A DNA stretch of 9,081 bases from assembly GCA_002404215.1 (NCBI GenBank), contig DHJG01000181.1, positions 1-9,081 of the forward strand. Direction: 5' to 3'. The translations under genes and the position numbers were made by a program. The stretch comes from Desulfosporosinus sp. UBA4726. Its GTDB lineage: Bacteria; Bacillota; Desulfitobacteriia; Desulfitobacteriales; Desulfitobacteriaceae. Below are positions 1 to 6,475 of the stretch, in pieces; the first letter of the stretch is position 1; each line of letters opens with the position of its first letter. The notes under the pieces were generated by a model. The model searched no databases and was not told the origin of the DNA. It saw only the letters and a list, made by a program, of their open reading frames with translations.

Positions 1-191
1 GGTAAAACGCTTATGGGACCAAACGTTATCACCCCATGCACATGGTTATCCTTGTCCACAACAGTTGATTTGCTATAAATAATATTCCCGACAATTTTAT
101 CGTCCAGTAAAGCCACAAAATCCAGTTCGGGTATAAAAGAGGAAGCCTTACGGATGTTGTGCACAATCAGATGCTCACTGCATTCTTCCTT
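1..191 (-). pseudogene. GNAT N-acetyltransferase fragment lacking its N-terminus
   Basis: Read on the minus strand, an open frame of 63 codons runs from 191 off the left edge of the window. It contains SSFIPELDFVALLDDKIVGN and then VITFGPISVLP, the N-terminal half of the GNAT fold (strands 2-4) of a common Firmicute acetyltransferase type with the hallmark FIPELDFVA. GNAT enzymes move an acetyl group from acetyl-CoA to an amine; the substrate here is unknown. The frame is closed upstream by a TGA at 192-194 and has no ATG, so the usual first 30 or so residues (first strand and helix) are missing. The break lies immediately after the stop codon of the upstream MutS2-like gene (196-198), which suggests a deletion or recombination junction. 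Whether the acetyl-CoA motif survives cannot be seen, because the window ends first. A remote alternative is a functional short form starting at GTG (162-164), but it has no suitable ribosome binding site. Confidence 0.7.
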
Positions 192-195
192 TCAC

Positions 196-2121
196 TCATT
201 TTCCATCCCACTCATTAACAATCACATTCCCATCATAGTGCCCTTTCTCCAGCTGATGGCGGGCTTTCCGGTTTGCCACACTGTCAAAGATGATGGAAAA
301 ATCATAATCAGCGGGGTAGAGTTCACTGGCAGCAATACGCAATTTTAGTCGTTTATGGTTTATCAGGGTTTTCATTTCCTTAATCTGAACGCCAATTTCG
401 CCCTTAGCGTTGGAACGTTCGTAGACAATACCGGTTTCCTTTTGAGGATAGACAATTACGCTGTCACCAAGATTAAACGTTTCGCAGCGAGACGGCACTT
501 TTGGCTTTGGTGCTTCTTGTTTCACAATCTGCGGTACTATAGCGGCCTGAGCAGGTAAAGGATTACTTTGCTGTAGTGCACCCCCGTATTGTTTTGTTGA
601 ATTTCCATAGGCGGCTTCGTGAGCACGGATAAGCATGTGTTGTTGCATGCCCAGCCTTTCCGCAATATAAAGCGCGCAACTCGCCCCAGCCTCTCCAATT
701 TCCAGTCGGTAGAGCGGCAAAAGGCTCTCTTTGTCGAAGGCCATGCGGGCATTTACAAGCCCAGGCTTATTTGCCGCGTATTCTTTGATTTCAGGATAAT
801 GGGTTGTCACAACAAACAGGCACTTTTTTGCGCTCAGCTCATCTAATATGGCAATTGCCAGCCCCATTCCTTCGGCCGGGTCAGTTCCGGAGCCAAGTTC
901 GTCGAGAAGGACCAGTGATTCAAGATTTGCCTGCCTTAATATCTCGATAATGTTCTTAAGGTGAGAAGAAAAGGTAGATAGATTTTCCGTAATACTCTGC
1001 CCATCGCCAATATCGCACAATACCAGATTGTGCAGGCAAAAAATACTGTTTTCTTCTGCCGGAACATGCAGTCCGCTTTGTGCCATAAGAGAGAGAAGTC
1101 CTACGGTTTTTAACGCAACGGTTTTGCCACCCGTATTCGGGCCAGTGATAACGACGCCATTTGTTGTATAGCCGACTTCAAAGTTTAAAGGTACGGCAGT
1201 CTCGGGATTAAGCAATGGATGTCTGGCGTTGATCATAAGGATTTTTCTTTCAGAATTAATGATGACGGAGGAGGCTTTCATCGACAAACTTAGCTTACCC
1301 TTGGCAAAGAGAAAGTCCAGTGTTTCCATCGTCTCGATGTTTTGCTTAATAGTCGGAAGACTATCGCATATAAGAGCCGTTAGGGAATACAGGATACGCC
1401 TGACTTCGCTGTCTTCTTCAATTTGCAGTGCGGACAGCTCTGATTGCAGCCTGCCCACAGATACCGGCTCAATAAAGCAGGTCCCGCCGGTTTGCGACAG
1501 GTCGATAACCGAACCGGTGACATTGTTCTTGTGTTGACGCTTGACTGGTAAAGTATAGTGTCCGTTTCTTAAGGAAACAAAACTCTCCGAAAACCAGGTT
1601 TTGTTTTTCCTGAGTAGTGCATCAAGCTTGGCTTTGATCTGATCAATCGTGATAGCGGTATGTCGCCGAATATTGGCAAGCTCAGCTGACGCCTTATCGT
1701 CGACAATACCGTTCCGGATGCAGCGCTCGATTTCATTTTCAAGCTCTGATAATTCGTTGATTGATTCACCGTACCAGGCGATGATGATATCTGTCGACTT
1801 AGCTTTCTCGAGGTAAGCTTTTATTCTTCGGCAGGATACAAGGAAGGAGGTCAAATGGGCAATTTGATCAGGCATCAAAATTGCATCAATGGATATCAGG
1901 TCGATGACCTTCTGCATGTCCGTCATTGTGGGAAGGGGCGGGGTTCCAATCTGTTCAATAATTCTTTTGGCCTGTGTTGTTTCGTCTAGGCGCCGTATTA
2001 CTTCAGCCTCGTTCAATGATGGCGCAAGTGCAAGACAGCGAGCTTGAACAATATTAGACTGTGCTTTATCTGCAAGTTGCTTAAGGATTTCGTCAAATTC
2101 TAGAGTTATATAATTTTTCAT
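196..2121 (-). CDS. MutS2-like ATPase without Smr domain
   Basis: This 641-residue protein belongs to the MutS2 branch of the MutS ATPases. Residues 1-300 form the MutS2-type core/clamp, with the conserved LPVK and TCFIEP segments at about 191-218. The ABC ATPase domain follows: Walker A GPNTGGKT at 327-334, DIGDGQSI at 370-377, the STFSSH signature at 382-387, Walker B LVLLDELGSGTDPAEG at 403-418 and the H-loop TTHY at 439-442. Residues about 551-593 resemble the small KOW/SH3-like barrel of MutS2. The protein ends near where the Smr nuclease would begin in typical MutS2 (about 780 residues), so it keeps ATPase and clamp but not endonuclease. The ATG at 2121 has AAGGAGA (2129-2135) seven bases upstream. 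B. subtilis MutS2 binds collided ribosomes and other MutS2 proteins act on branched DNA; either role is possible here. It is divergent from the GTPase-NYN gene and may be controlled by the attenuator at 2466-2537. Confidence 0.9.
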   Translation of the reverse strand: MKNYITLEFDEILKQLADKAQSNIVQARCLALAPSLNEAEVIRRLDETTQAKRIIEQIGTPPLPTMTDMQKVIDLISIDAILMPDQIAHLTSFLVSCRRIKAYLEKAKSTDIIIAWYGESINELSELENEIERCIRNGIVDDKASAELANIRRHTAITIDQIKAKLDALLRKNKTWFSESFVSLRNGHYTLPVKRQHKNNVTGSVIDLSQTGGTCFIEPVSVGRLQSELSALQIEEDSEVRRILYSLTALICDSLPTIKQNIETMETLDFLFAKGKLSLSMKASSVIINSERKILMINARHPLLNPETAVPLNFEVGYTTNGVVITGPNTGGKTVALKTVGLLSLMAQSGLHVPAEENSIFCLHNLVLCDIGDGQSITENLSTFSSHLKNIIEILRQANLESLVLLDELGSGTDPAEGMGLAIAILDELSAKKCLFVVTTHYPEIKEYAANKPGLVNARMAFDKESLLPLYRLEIGEAGASCALYIAERLGMQQHMLIRAHEAAYGNSTKQYGGALQQSNPLPAQAAIVPQIVKQEAPKPKVPSRCETFNLGDSVIVYPQKETGIVYERSNAKGEIGVQIKEMKTLINHKRLKLRIAASELYPADYDFSIIFDSVANRKARHQLEKGHYDGNVIVNEWDGK

Positions 2122-2151
2122 TTAGGTATCTCCTTATAACAAAATTAGTGA

Positions 2152-2180
2152 ACTCGTTCAAACAAAGTTGAACATCGAGT
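2152..2180. repeat. Inverted repeat in the 5' region of the MutS2-like gene
   Basis: The arms GTTCAA (2156-2161) and TTGAAC (2168-2173) flank a 6-base loop. Outer arms ACTC (2152-2155) and GAGT (2177-2180) pair again across a three-base bulge. It lies 31-59 bases upstream of the MutS2-like start codon, just beyond its ribosome binding site. It could be an operator or a 5'-UTR hairpin; the sequence does not decide between them. Confidence 0.5.
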
Positions 2181-2216
2181 CTTTGGCGACGTAAGTCTCC
2201 AGTACGAAACTCTCCA

Positions 2217-2241
2217 CGATAGTCTCCGGTGGAGAGTATCG
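2217..2241. repeat. Perfectly symmetric hairpin inside the structured intergenic region
   Basis: Outer arms CGATA (2217-2221) and TATCG (2237-2241) and inner arms TCTCC (2223-2227) and GGAGA (2231-2235) pair around a GGT loop, with one G-G mismatch between the two stems. It sits inside the larger pairing of 2206-2215 with 2282-2291. Confidence 0.6.
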
Positions 2242-2302
2242 CCGAAGCCGTTATCCCAATTGGAATACTTACCGGCGAAGGGGAGAGTTTCGCCGAAAGC
2301 GT
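2231..2302. repeat. Pair of imperfect direct repeats, 51 bp apart
   Basis: Positions 2231-2251 and 2282-2302 match at 18 of 21 bases and share the core GCCGAA. A weaker third relative, with CGCCGAAGGCG at its core, lies at 2343-2353. The repeats overlap hairpin arms, so they may be units of a degenerate palindromic repeat family rather than binding sites. Confidence 0.5.
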
Positions 2303-2465
2303 ACGGCCCGGAACGAATACGATTGCGCTGAGGATAGACTTACGCCGAAGGCGCAGATCTACAGACGAATACTTTCGCGCAGTAGGATGGAGTCTACCCT
2401 CACTGAAGTTGAGTACGGGTTCCTACTTCCACTTGTAGAAGAGGGAGTTTTACGCTTAGGGATAA

Positions 2466-2524
2466 ATAAAAAGCCCGCAGAAAAACATACTACACCTGTA
2501 AAAGTGCAAAATGCTCCTGCGGGC
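2466..2524 (-). terminator. Minus-strand intrinsic terminator, probable attenuator
   Basis: On the minus strand GCCCGCAG (2524-2517) and CTGCGGGC (2480-2473) form an 8-bp G+C-rich stem. It is followed directly by TTTTTATTTATC, the expected U-tract. The loop is unusually long (36 bases) and contains the end of a short ORF. On the plus strand no T-run follows, so it should act on transcripts heading for the MutS2-like gene. No minus-strand gene ends just upstream, which makes a leader attenuator more likely than an ordinary gene-end terminator. Confidence 0.6.
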
Positions 2525-2537
2525 AAAATCTCGACAT
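2490..2537 (-). CDS. Possible 15-residue leader peptide overlapping the attenuator
   Basis: A minus-strand ORF begins with ATG at 2537-2535 and ends with TAG at 2492-2490, encoding MSRFCPQEHFALLQV. Codons 5-7 (Cys-Pro-Gln) contain the 5' arm of the terminator, and the stop codon lies 9 bases before the 3' arm. A ribosome on this ORF would therefore mask the hairpin, as in ribosome-mediated attenuation of antibiotic-response genes. Just upstream a 7-bp hairpin (CGTGACA paired with TGTCGCG, 2546-2568) could be a pause structure. The weak point is that no Shine-Dalgarno sequence is evident before the ATG. A longer alternative frame from the ATGs near 2569-2574 also crosses the stem. If transcribed, the downstream gene is the MutS2-like ATPase, about 370 bases away. 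Confidence 0.35.
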   Translation of the reverse strand: MSRFCPQEHFALLQV

Positions 2538-2629
2538 AAAAACAACGCGACAAGCACACCCTGTCACGCATCAATGATTGGAAGTATAGAAGCAGTCTGT
2601 TAGGTGTTTTTTAAAAGGGCAACACAACA

Positions 2630-2679
2630 AACGGGATACTTCCCGTTAATCGAACGCCTTTTGCAACTATATTTAGTTG
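2630..2679. repeat. Two adjacent small hairpins in the divergent intergenic region
   Basis: AACGGGA-TACT-TCCCGTT (2630-2647) and CAACTA-TATT-TAGTTG (2664-2679) are perfect stems of 7 and 6 bp with four-base loops. Neither is followed by a clear plus-strand T-tract. The first is followed by a moderately T-rich stretch on the minus strand. They lie before the proposed promoter of the GTPase-NYN gene and could be regulator sites or remnants. No gene is seen between 2538 and 2850. Confidence 0.4.
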
Positions 2680-2719
2680 AGACCCACCGTAACAGTTAGA
2701 ACCGACATCAATACTCCAC

Positions 2720-2748
2720 CTTTTAATATGATACAATTTGAGTATAAT
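2720..2748 (+). promoter_or_regulatory. Candidate promoter of the GTPase-NYN gene
   Basis: A perfect -10 box TATAAT lies at 2743-2748. At the standard 17-base spacing the -35 position reads CTTTTA (2720-2725), a poor match, so an activator or weak basal expression would be expected. A start near 2755 would leave a leader of about 95 bases before the ATG at 2851. Confidence 0.35.
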
Positions 2749-2850
2749 CCTATTTATTGCTACTGTCAATATGTGTAAAAGTAGCCAGAGGACTCGAACG
2801 GGCACCTGTGATTTTTAGAATCAGACAAACAGAAGGATTTGAAATAGATT

Positions 2851-5502
2851 ATGAAAAAATTAGTCATTGGAATATTAGCACATGTCGATGCGGGCAAGAC
2901 GACATTATCAGAGAGTCTGCTTTATTTGAGCGGTAAAATCGGCAGATTGGGAAGGGTGGACAATAAGGATGCTTATTTGGATACCTATGAGCTAGAAAGA
3001 GCAAGAGGAATCACCATTTTTTCCAAGCAGGCCATGTTTGAAATAAGTGAGACTCAGATTACCTTATTAGATACCCCGGGACACGTCGATTTTTCGGCTG
3101 ACATGGAAAGAACACTTCAGGTGCTGGATTATGCCATTTTAGTGATAAGCGGTGCGGACGGGGTGCAGGGGCATACCAAAACATTATGGCGGCTTATGCA
3201 CACGTATCAAATACCAGTTTTTTTATTCGTCAATAAGATGGATCAGAAGGGGACGGATAAGGACAAGTTAATGAAAGAATTGAAAAAGCAGCTGGATGAG
3301 GGGTGTATTGAGTTTGGACAAGTTTGGACGGACGATTGCTACGACCAGCTGGCCATGCGTGAAGAAATAATGCTGGAAACCTTTCTGGAAACGGGGGATA
3401 TTGAAACTTCGCAGATTAAAAGAGCTGTCACGGAGCGCAAAGTTTTCCCTTGCTTTTTTGGTTCCGCTTTAAAATTAGAGGGCGTTGAGCAATTGATGCA
3501 GGGCATTGTGAAGTATGCAATGATACCTTCCTACCCCGATGAATTCGGGGCTAAAATATTCAAGATATCAAGAGACGAGCAAGGGAACCGCCTTACCTAC
3601 ATGAAGATTACAGGCGGAAGACTTAAGGTGAAAGATGTCTTAACGAATAGCATCTGGAGAGAGAAAGTTAATCAAATTCGTATCTATTCCGGACAGAAAT
3701 TCGAGGCAGTCAACGAGGTAGAGGCAGGTTCTGTATGCGCAGTAACAGGGCTCGGCCAAACCAGACCGGGAGAAGGCTTAGGGATAGAGGAAGCTTCAGA
3801 TACACCAGTATTGGAACCCGTGCTGTCCTATCAGATTATTCTGCCGGAAGGCTGTGACCCAAGAGTGATGCTTCCTAAGCTGCGTCAGATTGAAGAAGAA
3901 GACCCGGAACTTCATATTATATGGGATGAGCAGCTGCAGGAAATTCAGGTACGGATTATGGGAGAGGTGCAGATTGAGATTCTGCAGAGCCTTATCCAAA
4001 GTCGTTTTGGTGTTGATGTGGCTTTCGATGCAGGAAGGATTGTCTATAAGGAGACGATTGCTAATGTCGTCGAAGGGGTAGGGCACTTTGAGCCCTTGCG
4101 GCATTATGCGGAGGTCCACCTGTTACTCACGCCGGGAGAGCCGGGGAGCGGTCTGCAGTTTGAGGTAGAATGCAGTGAGGATAGCTTAAGCAAAAGCTGG
4201 CAAAGACTTGTTTTATCCAATCTGGAAGAAAAAGCCCATAAAGGAGTTCTAACAGGTTCAGGGATTACAGATATGAAAATTACGTTGGTCTCAGGTCGGG
4301 CACACAATAAGCATACCGAGGGGGGTGACTTCAGAGAGGCTACCTTCCGTGCAGTGCGGCAAGGTCTAAAGGAAGCTGAGTCCATATTGTTGGAGCCTTT
4401 TTATGCCTTTCAACTGGAACTGCCTGAGAAAATGCTCGGAAGAGCTATGTCTGACATTGAGAAAATGCATGGCACATGCGAACTATCCCAAACAAATGGC
4501 GAGATGGCGGTTCTTGTGGGGAGCGCCCCTGTTGTCACCATGAGAAATTATCAGCAAGAGGTAGTCGCTTATACCAAAGGACTTGGCAGGCTGTTTAGCA
4601 GCCTGAAAGGGTACGAACCATGCCAAAATGCGGAAGAGGTCATAGAAAGGTTCGGCTATGATTCGGAAAGAGACTTGGGAAATCCGACAGGTTCTGTATT
4701 CTGTGCCCATGGTGCAGGCTTTTTGGTGGATTGGGATGCAGTCAAGGACTATATGCATCTGGAAAACTATCTTAAGGGAAACGATGACTCGTCGGGAGAA
4801 ACAGTGCCAAACCAGGCCTCATACACAGAAGAGCGGTGGATCAGTTTAGATGAGATTGACCAAATTATCAATAAAACCTTCTATGCGAACCAAGGGAAGA
4901 AGTCTGCCTGGAAAAGTCGAAAAACAGCCCGCGAAAGCTATTATGAATCGGTTACCTATGTCGGCAGAGAGACGAAAACCAAAGAAGAGTATCTCCTTGT
5001 GGACGGCTATAATATTATCTTTGCATGGCCTGAACTGAAAGACCTCGCAGATGACAATATGGATGGTGCAAGGATGAAATTAATTGAAACTCTAAGTAAT
5101 TATCAGGGGATTCAAAAATGTAAGATAATCGTAGTGTTTGATGCTTACCTGGTTCAGGGGCATTTTGAGGAAGTAATGGACTATTATAATATTCATATGA
5201 TTTATACTAGGGAGGCACAAACGGCGGACCAGTATATTGAAAAATTTGCCCATGATAATCAGAAACAATACGATATTACTGTTGCAACGTCAGACGGTTT
5301 ACAGCAGATCATTATCAGGGGGGCAGGATGTGCCTTATTATCCGCCAGAGAACTGAAGGTTGAGATCGACGGGGCTAATGAAAGAATTAAGCAGGAATAT
5401 CAGAAAACTAAGGCAATAGATCGTAATTACCTGGCAGATGCATTGTCTCCAGCCGTGAAACAGCAGGTGAAAGCAATAGTTAACAAAGTTAATGATCAGT
5501 AA
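2851..5502 (+). CDS. Tet(M)/EF-G-like ribosomal GTPase fused to a YacP/Rae1 NYN ribonuclease domain
   Basis: Residues 1 to about 625 are a full ribosomal-protection-type GTPase: G1 AHVDAGKTT (10-18), G2 RGIT (52-55), G3 DTPGHVDF (74-81), G4 NKMD (128-131), G5 GSA (204-206), then domains II-V. The domain IV tip region is RAHNKHTEGGDF (483-494), and domain V ends in LKGYEPC. After GSVFCAHGAGF (615-624) and a charged linker (about 640-710) comes a complete YacP/Rae1-like NYN domain (713-850). It has LLVDGYNII, VVFDAYLV, QTADQYIEK and ATSDG, placing acidic residues at D718, D764, D793 and D815. B. subtilis Rae1 cuts mRNA in the ribosomal A site, the same site that Tet(M)-like GTPases enter. The fusion therefore suggests a GTPase that delivers a nuclease to the ribosome; this is inference. 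AGAAGGA (2831-2837) is 13 bases before the ATG, a long spacing. Tetracycline resistance is possible but unproven. Confidence 0.92.
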   Translation: MKKLVIGILAHVDAGKTTLSESLLYLSGKIGRLGRVDNKDAYLDTYELERARGITIFSKQAMFEISETQITLLDTPGHVDFSADMERTLQVLDYAILVISGADGVQGHTKTLWRLMHTYQIPVFLFVNKMDQKGTDKDKLMKELKKQLDEGCIEFGQVWTDDCYDQLAMREEIMLETFLETGDIETSQIKRAVTERKVFPCFFGSALKLEGVEQLMQGIVKYAMIPSYPDEFGAKIFKISRDEQGNRLTYMKITGGRLKVKDVLTNSIWREKVNQIRIYSGQKFEAVNEVEAGSVCAVTGLGQTRPGEGLGIEEASDTPVLEPVLSYQIILPEGCDPRVMLPKLRQIEEEDPELHIIWDEQLQEIQVRIMGEVQIEILQSLIQSRFGVDVAFDAGRIVYKETIANVVEGVGHFEPLRHYAEVHLLLTPGEPGSGLQFEVECSEDSLSKSWQRLVLSNLEEKAHKGVLTGSGITDMKITLVSGRAHNKHTEGGDFREATFRAVRQGLKEAESILLEPFYAFQLELPEKMLGRAMSDIEKMHGTCELSQTNGEMAVLVGSAPVVTMRNYQQEVVAYTKGLGRLFSSLKGYEPCQNAEEVIERFGYDSERDLGNPTGSVFCAHGAGFLVDWDAVKDYMHLENYLKGNDDSSGETVPNQASYTEERWISLDEIDQIINKTFYANQGKKSAWKSRKTARESYYESVTYVGRETKTKEEYLLVDGYNIIFAWPELKDLADDNMDGARMKLIETLSNYQGIQKCKIIVVFDAYLVQGHFEEVMDYYNIHMIYTREAQTADQYIEKFAHDNQKQYDITVATSDGLQQIIIRGAGCALLSARELKVEIDGANERIKQEYQKTKAIDRNYLADALSPAVKQQVKAIVNKVNDQ

Positions 5503-5522
5503 AAAATCAATGAGTATCATAT

Positions 5523-5640
5523 TGTAGATGTTTAGATTTCCGGTGCAAGTGAAAACATCCTATTTATATGGGGTCAGCAAACAGATAGATAGTATAGTTC
5601 CAAACGATTGGAATCATGTGCAATTAATTAATGTTAATTG
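5523..5640. repeat. Hairpins between the GTPase-NYN and methyltransferase genes
   Basis: Three stems can be read. GATGTTT pairs with AAACATC across a long loop (about 5527-5560). TTCCAA-ACGA-TTGGAA is perfect (5598-5613). CAATTAA (5621-5627) pairs with TTAATTG (5634-5640). None has a T-tract, so none is a convincing terminator for the preceding gene. I see no gene and no clear promoter in 5503-5730. Confidence 0.35.
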
Positions 5641-5730
5641 TTAGGGATTGTATCTGAATTGGCTTGCACAATGAAGGCGAGCGAATTAAGATGTAGGAGA
5701 ATTCCCAATAGGGGTATGGAGGTGGCTACT

Positions 5731-6303
5731 ATGTCAGTACATAAATTTGATCCCGAAAAACGTAAAATACTTAATAGCAAACAAAGACAGGAAATTATGC
5801 CCCCGGCTCAGGTTTTAATGGACATTGGGGTTGGATCTCACACTGTATGGGCTGATATTGGTTGTGGCACAGGCTTTTTCACGATACCGCTAGCTAATGA
5901 AGTAAAGGAAGTGTACGCTCTCGATATACGTGCTGAGATGCTTAGCGACCTCAGTGAAAGTCTTGCTCAACTACAAATCCACAATGTAAAGGTACTTCAA
6001 TCTGAAGAAAGTCGTCTTCCCTTATCAGATCGACGCGTAGACGGAATTCTAACTTCGCTTGTTCTACATGAAGTGGAACAACCCATTGAATTTTTCCGTG
6101 AATTAAATAGGGTTCTTCAAACGGGTGGCAGATTGGTGGTAATCGAGTGGGCCAAAGCTTCTACAGAAATGGGACCACCGCTTGAACACCGCTTGTCCAT
6201 CCAACAGTTGGATGATTGGGCTTTAAGCACGGGTTTCGTAAAAGTGAAATCCTGGGAATGGTCTGATAATTATATCGGAATTGAGTATTGCAAAAAGCTC
6301 TAA
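5731..6303 (+). CDS. Class I SAM-dependent methyltransferase (Methyltransf_11/UbiE type)
   Basis: This 190-residue protein has a Rossmann-fold methyltransferase core. Motif I is WADIGCGTGFFTIPLA (residues about 39-54), which binds S-adenosylmethionine. The acidic end of strand 2 is VYALDIR, and LTSLVLHEV is the motif IV/post-I region (about 106-114). GGRLVVIEWAK is the strand 5 region. Proteins of this size and pattern methylate small molecules or other unknown targets; nothing here fixes the substrate. I chose the ATG at 5731 because GGAGGTGG lies a few bases upstream (5718-5725) and the protein then starts MSVHKFDPEKR, typical of this family. The frame is open further upstream to a TTG at 5638, but that extension has no family resemblance. 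It stands alone, followed by a terminator at 6327. A weak neighbour link to the ribosome-acting genes upstream cannot be shown. Confidence 0.88.
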   Translation: MSVHKFDPEKRKILNSKQRQEIMPPAQVLMDIGVGSHTVWADIGCGTGFFTIPLANEVKEVYALDIRAEMLSDLSESLAQLQIHNVKVLQSEESRLPLSDRRVDGILTSLVLHEVEQPIEFFRELNRVLQTGGRLVVIEWAKASTEMGPPLEHRLSIQQLDDWALSTGFVKVKSWEWSDNYIGIEYCKKL

Positions 6304-6326
6304 GCAATAATAGATGGGATATTCGT

Positions 6327-6371
6327 GCGCACATACTTCTCCAGCAATATCTGAGATGTATGTGCGCTTTT
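6327..6371 (+). terminator. Terminator after the methyltransferase gene
   Basis: GCGCACATAC (6327-6336) and GTATGTGCGC (6358-6367) form a perfect 10-bp stem around a 21-base loop, followed by TTTTGGTTATTT. It begins 24 bases after the methyltransferase stop codon. Confidence 0.8.
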
Positions 6372-6411
6372 GGTTATTTGTTAAGAGATCTAATTTTTGT
6401 TCTACAATATA

Positions 6412-6445
6412 ATGAGAGGTGATTTTCCTCTCATCTTGTTTTTGC
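6412..6445 (+). terminator. Second hairpin terminator between convergent genes
   Basis: ATGAGAGG (6412-6419) and CCTCTCAT (6427-6434) form an 8-bp stem with a seven-base loop, followed on the plus strand by CTTGTTTTTG. Its minus-strand side is only A/T-rich, so it could also serve weakly the facing 87-residue gene. Confidence 0.6.
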
Positions 6446-6475
6446 TTATGCTTGCTTCTAATTTTGGTCGAATAA

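Larger units (their letters stand above)
2141..2465. other. Hairpin-rich noncoding stretch upstream of the MutS2-like gene
   Basis: This 325-bp stretch holds no recognisable gene and is visibly richer in G+C than the sequence to its right. Many complementary arms can be read by eye. A long-range pair joins GAAACTCTCC (2206-2215) to GGAGAGTTTC (2282-2291), and GTAC (2202-2205) to GTAC (2301-2304). Inside it is a hairpin at 2217-2241. Competing with it are CGGCGAA (2273-2279) with TTCGCCG (2289-2295), CGCC/GGCG at 2343-2353, and AGTAGGA (2381-2387) with TCCTACT (2421-2427), which encloses ACCC/GGGT. Such density suggests a folded leader RNA on the minus strand or a cluster of palindromic intergenic repeats. 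The plus-strand ORF at 2229-2438 has no family resemblance and no ribosome binding site, so I do not call it a gene. Confidence 0.5.

Noticed and set aside
2229..2438. 69-codon plus-strand ORF in the divergent intergenic region
   Set aside because: It has no ribosome binding site and no family resemblance, and it coincides with hairpins and direct repeats that explain its periodic look.
2359..2574. Longer minus-strand ORF through the attenuator region
   Set aside because: No ribosome binding site and no family resemblance. The shorter 15-codon frame fits the terminator layout better.
2773..2830. tRNA-like 3' half on the minus strand (GTTCGAGTCC at 2799-2790, with a TGATT/AATCA stem before it)
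   Set aside because: The arms around the TTCGAGT loop (GCCCG and CCTCT) do not pair, and no matching 5' acceptor arm exists upstream, so it is not a functional tRNA. At most it is a remnant or chance match.
2141..2850. T-box or known riboswitch in the divergent intergenic region
   Set aside because: I could not find a T-box sequence, a cobalamin or SAM core, or other familiar consensus. The structures seen do not match a class I know.
5638..5730. Longer N-terminus for the methyltransferase from a TTG at 5638
   Set aside because: The extra residues do not look like this family, and the ATG at 5731 has an excellent GGAGGTGG just upstream.
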